A stretch of DNA of 18,125 nt from JBGPMO01 sp041487075 (lineage in GTDB: Bacteria; Patescibacteriota; Minisyncoccia; UBA6257; 1-14-0-10-40-38), in NCBI GenBank assembly GCA_041487075.1, contig JBGPMO010000002.1, positions 1 to 18,125 of the forward strand, in the 5' to 3' direction. This document shows, piece after piece, positions 1 to 6,695 of the stretch; the first letter of the stretch is position 1, and each line of letters starts with the position of its first letter. Under the pieces are notes generated by a model that ran no database searches, was not told where the DNA came from, and worked only from the letters and a program-made list of their open reading frames with translations. Both the position numbers and the translations under genes were made by a program.

Positions 1-339
1 AAAAATGTTTCCGAAATTATGAACAAGGAAGTAAATTCCATCGGCCTCTACGACGATATCATGTCAATCGTCCAGCTCTGGCTCGTGAAGCGCGACGCGA
101 CGACCGACTACGAGCACCCCACGCAGAAGCCGATCACACTCTGCGAGAAGCCGCTCAAGCGGTGCAGTTCGCCGGGTGAGATCATTCTTGATCTTTTCGG
201 CGGGTCGGGCAGTACCATGATTGCCGCCGAGCAGCTGAAGCGTCGGGCGTTCCTCGCCGAACTCGACCCGACCTTCTGCGACCTCATCATCCGCCGCTGG
301 GAACACTTTACCGGAAACCATGCCAAACGTCTTAACTGA
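1..339 (+). CDS. DNA methyltransferase, beta class (C-terminal part; 5' end outside window)
   Basis: The frame is open from base 1, so this is the 3' part of a gene that starts upstream; the Met codon at 19 is internal. The visible 112 residues contain HPTQKP followed by the AdoMet-binding motif I (DLFGGSGST) and ELDPTFC. An FxGxG motif near the C-terminus is the arrangement of beta-class (and related DPPY) N6-adenine/N4-cytosine methyltransferases, whose catalytic DPPY motif lies nearer the N-terminus and would be upstream of the window. The product should transfer a methyl group from S-adenosylmethionine to a base in a specific DNA site. The next gene is a homologous methyltransferase whose start lies 20 bases inside this one, so the two are translationally linked. 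The base modified and the recognition site cannot be told from sequence. No restriction endonuclease is visible in the window. Confidence 0.88.
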   Translation, partial: KNVSEIMNKEVNSIGLYDDIMSIVQLWLVKRDATTDYEHPTQKPITLCEKPLKRCSSPGEIILDLFGGSGSTMIAAEQLKRRAFLAELDPTFCDLIIRRWEHFTGNHAKRLN

Positions 340-1096
340 AACCAAAAATACAACGCTCTGGAAGCTGGGCAACCACCGCCTTCTTTTGGGTGACGCAACA
401 AACGCAGAAGATGTTGCCCGACTCATGGGAGACGAAAAGGCAACTCTCCTTTTGTCCGACCCGCCGTATGGCGTGGGCTACGTCGAAGGCAAACAGGAAT
501 TTCTCGCGGCCATCCATAAAGGGAACAGTGGCAAAAAATTTTCGGCGATCGCGGGCGATTCCCCCGAAGAGGATTACTACGACTTTTCGATGCGCTGGCT
601 CAAGAGCATTCGCCCGCATCTTGCTCCAAAAAATTCTTTTTATATTTTTAACGGCGACACGAAGCTCCGGGAGTTCTTGAATGCCCTGCACGACGCAGGA
701 TTCACGAAATCGGCCTTGCTCGTCTGGCTCAAGGATCGCTTCGTCGTTGGCCGCAAGGATTACCATCCCCAGCACGAACTCATCCTTTATGGCTGGTACG
801 GTACGCACAAATTCTTTGGCCAGAAGGACAAGACCGCCCTCTTCTATCCCAGGCCCCAGAAGAGCGCACTCCATCCGACGATGAAGCCGCCCGCCCTCTT
901 GCGGCGGCTCATCTATCACGGAAACCTGCCGGGGGATATCGTGCTTGACCCCTTCGGCGGCTCAGGTTCAACGCTCATCGCTTGCGAGCATCTTGGTCGA
1001 AGGTGCTTCATGATGGAACGCGACGAAGGGTACTGTCGAACGATCGTCGACCGCTGGCAGAAACTTACCGGAAAAAAGGCCGATGAAATCACATGA
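320..1096 (+). CDS. Site-specific DNA methyltransferase, beta class (complete)
   Basis: A complete 258-residue DNA methyltransferase. DPPY at residues 47-50 is the catalytic motif IV and HPTMKP is at 185-190. DPFGGSGST, the AdoMet-binding motif I, begins at 210 and is followed by the acidic MERDEGYC. Catalytic motif first and AdoMet motif last is the beta-class order, typical of N6-adenine or N4-cytosine enzymes. The start at 320 is favoured because the early LGNHRLLLGDAT segment belongs to the family fold and the next Met (residue 36) would remove it; a GGAA lies just before it. The gene overlaps the previous methyltransferase by 20 bases and the next gene by an ATGA. The C-terminal thirds of the two methyltransferases are clearly similar, so they are tandem paralogues. 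Such solitary enzymes are common in phages and mobile elements. Confidence 0.93.
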   Translation: MPNVLTETKNTTLWKLGNHRLLLGDATNAEDVARLMGDEKATLLLSDPPYGVGYVEGKQEFLAAIHKGNSGKKFSAIAGDSPEEDYYDFSMRWLKSIRPHLAPKNSFYIFNGDTKLREFLNALHDAGFTKSALLVWLKDRFVVGRKDYHPQHELILYGWYGTHKFFGQKDKTALFYPRPQKSALHPTMKPPALLRRLIYHGNLPGDIVLDPFGGSGSTLIACEHLGRRCFMMERDEGYCRTIVDRWQKLTGKKADEIT

Positions 1097-1488
1097 GCAG
1101 AGACGAAGACAATGAAAGCACTCGAGCCCCGAGCATCTACAAAAAGCGGGAATTCGAATCGTACGTCCTGTGGCGGTCGATGCCATCGATTTTGCGGGGT
1201 CAGCCGCGGCACGTCATTGAGAAGCTCGGCATCGATGACGAACTTGCCATGTCGCTTCTCGACATCAAAAACCAGACCGAGTTCGCGGAGCGTTTCGGAA
1301 TCAAGGACTTGGGGACCTTGAGCGAGTGGAATAAAAAGATCGAGGAGTCGGGCGGCCTCATGAAGACCATCCACCTCTGGGCGAAACGGCTCACCCCAAA
1401 CGTCGTATCGGCGCTCTACCGCGAAGCGACGAAGACCGGGCGGGCGGCAGAGGTCAAGGCGTGGATGGAAATTGTGGAGGGCATGTAA
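1093..1488 (+). CDS. phBC6A51-type helix-turn-helix protein (small-terminase-like)
   Basis: A 131-residue, mostly helical, soluble protein. An N-terminal FESYVLWRSMP segment leads to a predicted helix-turn-helix at about residues 61-83 (TEFAERFGI ... TLSEWNKKIEE). It ends with TPNVVSALYREATKTGRAAEVKAWMEIVEGM. The layout of an aromatic-rich start, an HTH with a conserved Ser/Trp, and a C-terminal module of the form TPxVxxALYxxAxxxG-xxxVKxWxxxVEG resembles phBC6A51 domains of phage small terminases and related DNA-binding proteins. This is pattern recognition, not a search result. It begins inside the stop of the upstream methyltransferase (ATGA), so the two are co-translated. No large terminase follows in the window, so a role in packaging is unproven. 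It may instead be a DNA-binding or regulatory partner of the methyltransferases. Confidence 0.68.
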   Translation: MSRDEDNESTRAPSIYKKREFESYVLWRSMPSILRGQPRHVIEKLGIDDELAMSLLDIKNQTEFAERFGIKDLGTLSEWNKKIEESGGLMKTIHLWAKRLTPNVVSALYREATKTGRAAEVKAWMEIVEGM

Positions 1489-1498
1489 CTACAAAACA

Positions 1499-1711
1499 AT
1501 GGATAACGAACATATCAAAAAGATTTTGACCATAGACGAGGCGGCGGCCATCCTTTCCGAGACTTTGGAGGAGGTGGCCCAGAGAAAGACGACCGTGCGC
1601 CGGGCGACCGCCGTAGCGCGCCTCGCGCTCGCGTTTGCCAAGGTCGCCGAGGTCGCGGATCTCAAGGCACGGGTCGAATTCCTTGAGCAGGCGCTGAAGA
1701 AGAGAAAATAG
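1499..1711 (+). CDS. Small coiled-coil protein of unknown function (70 residues)
   Basis: I chose the ATG at 1499, which begins MDNEHIKKIL. An in-frame TTG at 1472 lies wholly inside the previous gene and would add residues unlike the rest. A GGAGGG at 1476-1481 is probably too far from the ATG (about 17 bases) to be its ribosome-binding site. The product is short, charged and almost entirely helical, with a heptad-like C-terminus (VADLKARVEFLEQALKKRK). It has no Cys, signal peptide or membrane segment. I do not recognise a family. It lies 10 bases after the HTH gene and 17 bases before the 616-residue gene, so it belongs to the same transcription unit. A small accessory or oligomerisation factor for a neighbour is a guess. 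Confidence 0.65.
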   Translation: MDNEHIKKILTIDEAAAILSETLEEVAQRKTTVRRATAVARLALAFAKVAEVADLKARVEFLEQALKKRK

Positions 1712-1728
1712 AGAACACACAAATTATC

Positions 1729-3579
1729 ATGAAAAGCATATCGAACATGTTGGGACGAAGCGACCTCACGCCGAGGGAGAAATATTTACTTCTCGTCCAC
1801 AGCGATATAGAGAAGGCGAAGACCGGCAAAAGCGTGTTGACCGAAGCCGACAAAGAAGCGCTCGTAAACTGGCGGGCAAAAAACAATGAAGAGGCCCGCG
1901 AATGGAATCGGCTGAACGATGGGTGGCAGCTCTCCGGCAAAATGAATATTATGGCCGAACTCTACTACAAGGACGCCCAGGTGTCGTATCTCGCGCAGCT
2001 TCCCATCATCTTAGGGCTTCTGTTCTATCCTGCCGACCGGCAGGCGGGCATCTCCATCGATACGCTCAAGCGCATCAAAAAAGTGACGATCGAGGAAGCA
2101 ATCGAAATCACGCAAAGGCAGAAAAAGGTAAAGCTGGAAGAAGGCCTCGATTTCGATTACGCCGTGTACCAGTTTGCGTTCGAGCTGTTGAGCGAGGATG
2201 ATCGGAAACGCATGCGCGAGCTCTATGAAGATATTGAATTCGACCATCAATACCTCGACCAGGAAGAAATCATCGCCCACCTTTACGGAGGGAAAAAAGA
2301 ATTGAGCGACGAAGCGAAGGAAAAACTCGCCGAACTCGTGGCCGAGCAAAGCTACAACCGTTTTGCCAAGGAGTACCAGCTCTTCCATTATTTCGCCTGC
2401 ATCCCGCTCGTTGAGGTGGCGCGGAAATTTCTCAAAAGCCACGGGGTTGAAATCGCGGGCAAACCGGCAAGCAAAAACCAAGAATCGGATGACGAGGATG
2501 AAAACTTTTACGAAGCCGTCGAGAAAGCGATGCGGCAGTACTCCGACGAGCACCATACGAATATCAAAGCCATGCTCCGCGAGGGCCTCCTCCGCTGGCT
2601 CGATCAAGACCTCATCGGAGATTACACGCCTCTCGCGTTGAGTGACAACGCAGATCTCTTGAAACGCTGGTTCGCAAGCAAGGTGAAAGCCCGGCGAATC
2701 CTGCGCAAACATATCGCCTCAGGCGAGCTGGCTTTCAGGGACCGGAGCGAAGCCGAAGGGAGAAAAGAGAAGCTATGGAGCAAAAATTTGTACGACAGCG
2801 AATTCGCCACGGCGCAAGCAATGCTCGAAGATTTCCATCTCGAGCCGAGTGTAAAGGGAGAGCTCGACGAAAAAAGGGCATTCGAGACCTTCAGTGAAAA
2901 GGTGATCACCGGCGAGAGCCTCTACGCGTTCAGCGGCAATTACGAGTTTGTGAACGACTTCAAAAAGCGGACCGACACCTATGAGCCCAATCTCGGCCTC
3001 GTCTACGCCACGAGCGACGCCGAGCACAAGGGCGAGCACCTCGACCAAGAGCTCCTCATCTGCGACACGACGGGTGACGGCGAACCCGCGGCTTTCAGCC
3101 GATACGGCATGAGCGTGGGGATTCTCTCGAGTATCACGAAATCGCAAACACTTTTTGAGGAATTCAAGAAGGACGGAAAACCGTTCCTGAAATTCAAGGA
3201 CAGCCACACGGCGGAGATATTCTCCGATCGGCGGCAGGCGATCATTGATGGCTACGCGACCTTACTTGGATTCGAGCGAGTATTCAAAAAACTGACCCCC
3301 ATCTACGAGACGGACATGACGGACAATGTAGTGAACAAACTGGCCGCCCTGCGCGATCATATCGACAGTCATAACAATGCGGTGCGCGTCGCGACGAACA
3401 CCGACGATGCGTCGGCAAAAACAAAAAAGAATTGGATACTTCGGCAACGGGAACCGACACCTTTTGAGAATAACCCCTTGATTGACGTCAGCTGGATCGA
3501 ACCAGATCCAAAGATTATCGAAGAATACGAGGCGAAGATAAAGGAAGTTTTCCCGGAGACATCGCTGGAATTAAGATAA
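1729..3579 (+). CDS. Uncharacterised 616-residue protein of the methyltransferase cassette
   Basis: A long, highly charged, soluble protein that I cannot assign. The N-terminus (LTPREKYLLLVHSDIEKAKTGK) is helical, with a hydrophobic patch at residues 88-100. An acidic linker lies near residues 250-260 (ESDDEDENF). A helix-rich middle follows, and the C-terminal half contains LICDTTGDGEPAAFSRYG and a segment with HIDSHNN. I see no Walker A, no clear PD-(D/E)xK or HNH nuclease motif, no methyltransferase motif, no signal peptide and no transmembrane helix. It is the last gene of the tight plus-strand cluster, 17 bases after the 70-residue gene. Its size and position suggest the effector or structural component of whatever the methyltransferases and HTH protein belong to, either a phage-like element or a modification-dependent system. 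Neither can be shown from sequence. The reading frame is intact and base use matches its neighbours, so it is real. Confidence 0.85.
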   Translation: MKSISNMLGRSDLTPREKYLLLVHSDIEKAKTGKSVLTEADKEALVNWRAKNNEEAREWNRLNDGWQLSGKMNIMAELYYKDAQVSYLAQLPIILGLLFYPADRQAGISIDTLKRIKKVTIEEAIEITQRQKKVKLEEGLDFDYAVYQFAFELLSEDDRKRMRELYEDIEFDHQYLDQEEIIAHLYGGKKELSDEAKEKLAELVAEQSYNRFAKEYQLFHYFACIPLVEVARKFLKSHGVEIAGKPASKNQESDDEDENFYEAVEKAMRQYSDEHHTNIKAMLREGLLRWLDQDLIGDYTPLALSDNADLLKRWFASKVKARRILRKHIASGELAFRDRSEAEGRKEKLWSKNLYDSEFATAQAMLEDFHLEPSVKGELDEKRAFETFSEKVITGESLYAFSGNYEFVNDFKKRTDTYEPNLGLVYATSDAEHKGEHLDQELLICDTTGDGEPAAFSRYGMSVGILSSITKSQTLFEEFKKDGKPFLKFKDSHTAEIFSDRRQAIIDGYATLLGFERVFKKLTPIYETDMTDNVVNKLAALRDHIDSHNNAVRVATNTDDASAKTKKNWILRQREPTPFENNPLIDVSWIEPDPKIIEEYEAKIKEVFPETSLELR

Positions 3580-3586
3580 TTATCGT

Positions 3587-3595
3587 TGTTACAAT
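3587..3595 (+). promoter_or_regulatory. Extended -10 promoter (TGTTACAAT) in front of a small membrane-protein ORF
   Basis: TACAAT at 3590-3595 is preceded by TGT, giving an extended -10 element. The best -35 candidate, TGGAAT at 3566-3571, is weak. Only six bases separate the -10 from the ATG at 3602, so a transcript starting at the usual distance would begin at the A of the start codon and be leaderless. Confidence 0.5.
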
Positions 3596-3601
3596 ACGGG
3601 C

Positions 3602-3919
3602 ATGCGATTCAAAAATGCGTTACAAACTTTAGGAGAATGGGCTGTGGCTATCGGTGTGATGGCGATCATGTTAATCGTTCTTGTGGTCATGCTATTCTTC
3701 GAAATATTGCCTTTCCGATCAGAGTCAGTGCAACGTGATATAGCAGAATACAAAACGATATCCGACCAAAAACAATGCGATGGCCCGCCACTCCGCATCA
3801 CCGCACCACCGAAAGCGAGAGCCTCGACATCCCATCAACCAGGCACGCTCAGCGGAACAACCGTAGCCGTAATCACCACCACAGAGCTTATGAAAAATTT
3901 TCAGAAGCTCCGCTCTTGA
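3602..3919 (+). CDS. Small single-pass membrane protein, unknown function
   Basis: A 105-residue ORF with one strong hydrophobic helix at about residues 13-36 (AVAIGVMAIMLIVLVVMLFF). A short charged segment (SVQRDIAEYKTISDQKQC) and a Pro/Ser/Thr-rich low-complexity tail follow. It would be anchored by the N-terminal helix with the tail outside or inside the membrane. The start is supported by the extended -10 at 3587-3595 and there is no Shine-Dalgarno. The gene lies 22 bases after the cassette's 616-residue gene but has its own promoter. I do not recognise a family. The odd tail and the AT-richer, poorly organised DNA after it allow that the C-terminal part is frameshifted or decayed. Confidence 0.5.
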   Translation: MRFKNALQTLGEWAVAIGVMAIMLIVLVVMLFFEILPFRSESVQRDIAEYKTISDQKQCDGPPLRITAPPKARASTSHQPGTLSGTTVAVITTTELMKNFQKLRS

Positions 3920-3976
3920 ACGGTTTGACAGCGGATTGATTTTTCGGGAACGCTGCATTATGCTCCTCAAACAAAC

Positions 3977-4225
3977 ATGTTGCTATCAAATTCACAAAGT
4001 AGGTTGGGGAAGTTTGTTCGAAAGATCGAATTCGAGTTGATCCTGTTTTTTGCCGGCATGGCCGGATTAGTTTATGTCGGTATTAGCACGTGGAGTATAC
4101 GAGCGGTGATTTTCAGCTACATATCTTTTGTGATAGTCATCGGTCTTATTTATTTTTGGAGGGAGCTGTTCCTATTTTTCTTTGCGCCAGTCCTTCTTAT
4201 AATGTGGAAAGCGGCTGCGACGTAG
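3977..4225 (+). CDS. Small hydrophobic membrane protein, unknown function (possibly part of a broken gene)
   Basis: An 82-residue ORF with a basic N-terminus (SRLGKFVRK) and about three hydrophobic stretches (ILFFAGMAGLVYVG, VIFSYISFVIVIGLIYF, LFLFFFAPVLLIM). It ends in WKAAAT. The hydrophobic, membrane-protein-like composition supports coding, but I do not recognise a family and there is no clear Shine-Dalgarno. A different frame that overlaps its 3' end continues directly into the C-terminal part of a DUF4352 domain. The two ORFs may therefore once have been separate genes brought together by a deletion, or a membrane anchor frameshifted from its domain. Confidence 0.42.
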   Translation: MLLSNSQSRLGKFVRKIEFELILFFAGMAGLVYVGISTWSIRAVIFSYISFVIVIGLIYFWRELFLFFFAPVLLIMWKAAAT

Positions 4226-4425
4226 CGGGGGTGAAAAACACCGGTGCAGTGACGAATAAAATACTTGAGAATCCCGGGTTCGGTCTCGATGGAGCCGTAA
4301 TTGCCAAAAGCAAGCGGACTGGCTGGGTAGGGTTTGAGATTCCCAAAAGCGCGAAGGGGCTGCAGTTCCAATATAACGGCAACATCTTCGGCGGAGGGAG
4401 CATTCTTGTAGATCTCGGAAGATAG
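4213..4425 (+). pseudogene. C-terminal remnant of a DUF4352-family exported protein
   Basis: In the frame ending at the stop 4423-4425, the last 65 or so residues read as the final part of a DUF4352 domain. The motifs are KNTGAVTNKILENPGFGL, then SKRTGWVGFEIPKSAKGLQF, then FGGGSILVDLGR. In this family the segment GW(V/I)xFE(I/V)PK-AKG and the closing I-VDL are hallmarks, normally preceded by a signal peptide or lipobox and some 60-100 more domain residues. Here the upstream part of the frame is non-family sequence and is closed by a stop at 4084-4086, while the overlapping ORF in another frame encodes a membrane protein. I therefore call it an N-terminally truncated or frameshifted relic. The family assignment is from memory of its motifs. 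Confidence 0.55.
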
Positions 4426-4438
4426 AATTTATGATACA

Positions 4439-4478
4439 AAACTAATACCTTCCAATTAGAATCGGGAGGTATTAGTTT
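4439..4478. terminator. Bidirectional intrinsic terminator between convergent genes
   Basis: A perfect 12-base-pair inverted repeat: AAACTAATACCT at 4439-4450 and AGGTATTAGTTT at 4467-4478, with a 16-base loop. The plus strand continues with CTTTCT and the minus strand reads into TTTTGTATC, so it can stop the plus-strand remnant genes and, more importantly, the long minus-strand operon ending with enolase at 4502. Confidence 0.85.
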
Positions 4479-4501
4479 CTTTCTATAAGGCATGAGAACT
4501 C

Positions 4502-5686
4502 TTAAAAAATCCTTATAAGCTCGTTGAACTTTTCATTTCTTTCACGAATTGGTGCTCCAATCTTAACTCCGTCGGCATTTCCCGCTTTTGCAAGGTGAAT
4601 GATGAAATTATCTGCTGTTTCACCAGAACGATGCGAAACGATAGTTTTCATATTGTGTTTTTTGGCGATAAGCATCGCTTCGCATGCTTCGCTGACCGTA
4701 CCTATCTGATTAGGTTTTATAATTACAGCGTTAGTCGTCCCTTCGCGCGCGGCGCGCTCGATAAGCGACGGATTTGTCACCGTTAGATCGTCGCCCACAA
4801 TCCACGCATGAGGCAGTTTCTCGCGAAGAAGCGCGAAGCCATCCATATCATTCTCGGCAAACGGGTCTTCAATTGAGAAAAGTAGTTTTGAATTTTTGAA
4901 ATATCGCGCATATTCTGAGGCGAGCTCACGAGAGGTAAGCCGCCGACTGCCGAAACGATATTCCCCCTCTTTGTAAAAACCGGTTGCGGCTGAATCCAGT
5001 GCAATAAGAAACTGATTTCCAAGACGGTACTGTCTGATCAGTTTCTCGAGAATGATAATGGGCTCAAAATTATTTTTGAAATCGAGAGCGTAACCGCCTT
5101 CGTCGCCGAGAGCTATATTCCTTATTTTGTTTTTTCTCTTCAAAAATTCGGCCAGTTCATCGTAGAAACGAACGAGTGTTTTTACACTTGTTGCAATAGA
5201 CGCACCCGGTTTCACGACCACCATATACTCCTGAATGTTCAGGTTATTGTCGGCGTGCGCGCCGCCATTGATAAGATTCGAGAAAATCAATGGTGACTTG
5301 CCCGAAGCGCTTTTTGGAAAAAATTCGGAGCGCAGGGTCTGCCATACTTCTTGCTGACATTCTGCCGCAAGCGCCCGCGCGAATGCGACCGAGACGGCGA
5401 GCGTTACATTCCCTCCTAACTTCGACTTGTTTTTCGTTCCGTCGAGTTCAAGAAGTGCCTTATCGAGCGATCGTACGGAATCAAAATTTCTCTTGCCTAT
5501 TCGCTTCACTATTGTCTTTACTGAGCGAACAGCGTGCGTGAAATTGGCCACTTTTGCTTCGCGGCTCCCCCTGCTTTTTCCCGAAGGCACTTGCGCCCAA
5601 AACCGCCGATCTTTACCTAATGCTTCAATAGTGGAACTGCCACGCGAATCGAAGATTTCCCGGACGGTGATATGTCCTAGTCTCAT
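4502..5686 (-). CDS. eno: Enolase (phosphopyruvate hydratase), short divergent form
   Basis: Interconverts 2-phosphoglycerate and phosphoenolpyruvate in the cytosol. All key residues can be matched to the E. coli enzyme. These are GGAHADNN (H144) and IQEY (E153), GDEGG (E196), metal ligands D231 (ALDSAATG), E273 (SIEDP) and D300 (VGDDL), catalytic K324 (IIKPNQIG), SHRSGET (H352, R353, S354) and K375 (VKIGAP). It therefore looks active. It is unusual in length: 394 residues against about 430, mainly through shortening in the N-terminal domain. The usual SGAST catalytic loop is SGKSR (residues 35-39). The ATG directly abuts the stop of the dehydrogenase gene (TAAATG with no gap), implying translational coupling. 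It is the last gene of the operon and is followed by the strong terminator. Confidence 0.95.
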   Translation of the reverse strand: MRLGHITVREIFDSRGSSTIEALGKDRRFWAQVPSGKSRGSREAKVANFTHAVRSVKTIVKRIGKRNFDSVRSLDKALLELDGTKNKSKLGGNVTLAVSVAFARALAAECQQEVWQTLRSEFFPKSASGKSPLIFSNLINGGAHADNNLNIQEYMVVVKPGASIATSVKTLVRFYDELAEFLKRKNKIRNIALGDEGGYALDFKNNFEPIIILEKLIRQYRLGNQFLIALDSAATGFYKEGEYRFGSRRLTSRELASEYARYFKNSKLLFSIEDPFAENDMDGFALLREKLPHAWIVGDDLTVTNPSLIERAAREGTTNAVIIKPNQIGTVSEACEAMLIAKKHNMKTIVSHRSGETADNFIIHLAKAGNADGVKIGAPIRERNEKFNELIRIF

Positions 5687-6691
5687 TTAAGCGGCGAGAT
5701 TAATCGGCTTTCCGTCCAAAAAGCCAAGGATGTTATCCGAGGTGGTTTTCAATATTCGTTCTAACGCCTCCTGCGAATTGAAAGCGCAGTGGGGAGTAAT
5801 GAGGACATTTGGCATACGCATGAGAATGTGATTTTGGAGCATAGTTTTGAGCTCCCCTTCTTTGGGATGGCCAAAGCGAAGTAAATGCAACTCATCTTTT
5901 GTTTCTCCTTCTTCCTCAATTACATCAATTCCAACGCCCGCTAAAACACCCTTCTCAAGTCCGTCGATAAGCGCCTGGGTTTCTACAATCCCGCCCCTCG
6001 CGGTATTTACGAGATATGCCCCTTTTTTAATGAAATCAATATTCTTTTGATTGATAAGGTGTCGGGTTTTTTCGTTGTAGGGGCAATGAAGAGAAATTAT
6101 GTCAGCGTTACTGAGCAACTCTTCAAGGTCAACATATCTGACCCCCTGTTTTTTCGCGAAGTTCTCATCTGGATAGGGATCGAATGCAATTATCTTCATG
6201 CCGAATCCGTTCGCGATTTTTATCATTTCCTTACCTATCTTTCCAGTTCCCACAATGCCGATTATCTTCCCTTGCAAGTCAACGCCCCGAAGTCCTGCGA
6301 GTGCAAATGAGCCAGTCTCTTTGATTTGACCGATTCCCTGGTAGATTTTTCTCGTGAGATTCAAAATAAGGCCGAAGGCAAACTCAGCAACCGTGTTATC
6401 CCCATAGCCAGGCACATATGCCACCGCAATTCCTTTCTTCTTACATTCCGCAATATCGACGTGATCATATCCAGTAGAACGTGTCGTAATAAGTTTCAGA
6501 TTCGGAAAGCATTCCAGCACGGCTCTGTCTATTCGTGAGTCGACGAATACCGAAAGAATTTCAAAGTCTCTCGTGTCGGGAAGACAAAGAGAGGTCACTT
6601 TGTCCTTGCTGATAAAAACGCTTTCTTTTGGAAATTGATCCCGAATGATTTTTTCTTCCCAGCCTTCGATTTCGAAAAATGCAATGCGCAT
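5687..6691 (-). CDS. NAD-dependent D-2-hydroxyacid dehydrogenase (D-lactate dehydrogenase-like)
   Basis: A 334-residue enzyme of the D-isomer-specific 2-hydroxyacid dehydrogenase family. The substrate-binding part includes TRSTGYDHVDI (70-80) and VPGYGDNTVAE (93-103). The Rossmann motif is GIVGTGKIG (145-153), with D171 at the end of the next strand, which favours NAD over NADP. Catalytic residues are R232 (TARGG), E261 (in DVIEEEGE) and H301 (TPHCAFN). The RSTGYD/VPGYGDNTVAE pattern is closest in my memory to D-lactate dehydrogenases reducing pyruvate. Because the operon holds glycerate kinase, a hydroxypyruvate/glycerate specificity is also possible. The gene starts 4 bases after the PEP synthase stop and abuts the enolase start. 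No clear Shine-Dalgarno is seen. The exact substrate is unresolved. Confidence 0.9.
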   Translation of the reverse strand: MRIAFFEIEGWEEKIIRDQFPKESVFISKDKVTSLCLPDTRDFEILSVFVDSRIDRAVLECFPNLKLITTRSTGYDHVDIAECKKKGIAVAYVPGYGDNTVAEFAFGLILNLTRKIYQGIGQIKETGSFALAGLRGVDLQGKIIGIVGTGKIGKEMIKIANGFGMKIIAFDPYPDENFAKKQGVRYVDLEELLSNADIISLHCPYNEKTRHLINQKNIDFIKKGAYLVNTARGGIVETQALIDGLEKGVLAGVGIDVIEEEGETKDELHLLRFGHPKEGELKTMLQNHILMRMPNVLITPHCAFNSQEALERILKTTSDNILGFLDGKPINLAA

Positions 6692-6695
6692 GGCG

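Noticed and set aside
332..919. Minus-strand ORF (195 residues) antisense to the complete methyltransferase
   Set aside because: The plus strand here carries unmistakable methyltransferase motifs; the antisense frame shows none.
1472..1498. TTG at 1472 as start of the 70-residue protein
   Set aside because: It lies wholly inside the preceding gene and would encode unrelated residues; the ATG at 1499 is a better start.
2011..2712. Long minus-strand ORF (233 residues) inside the 616-residue gene
   Set aside because: It is the antisense of an intact coding sequence, with repetitive hydrophobic composition, no initiation signals and no recognisable domain.
1729..3579. Large terminase or portal protein
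   Set aside because: Its place after a small-terminase-like gene suggested it, but there is no Walker A/B ATPase motif and no recognisable portal signature.
3925..3930. Perfect TTGACA as a -35 element for the ORF at 3977
   Set aside because: No -10-like sequence lies 16-19 bases downstream, so it is probably chance.
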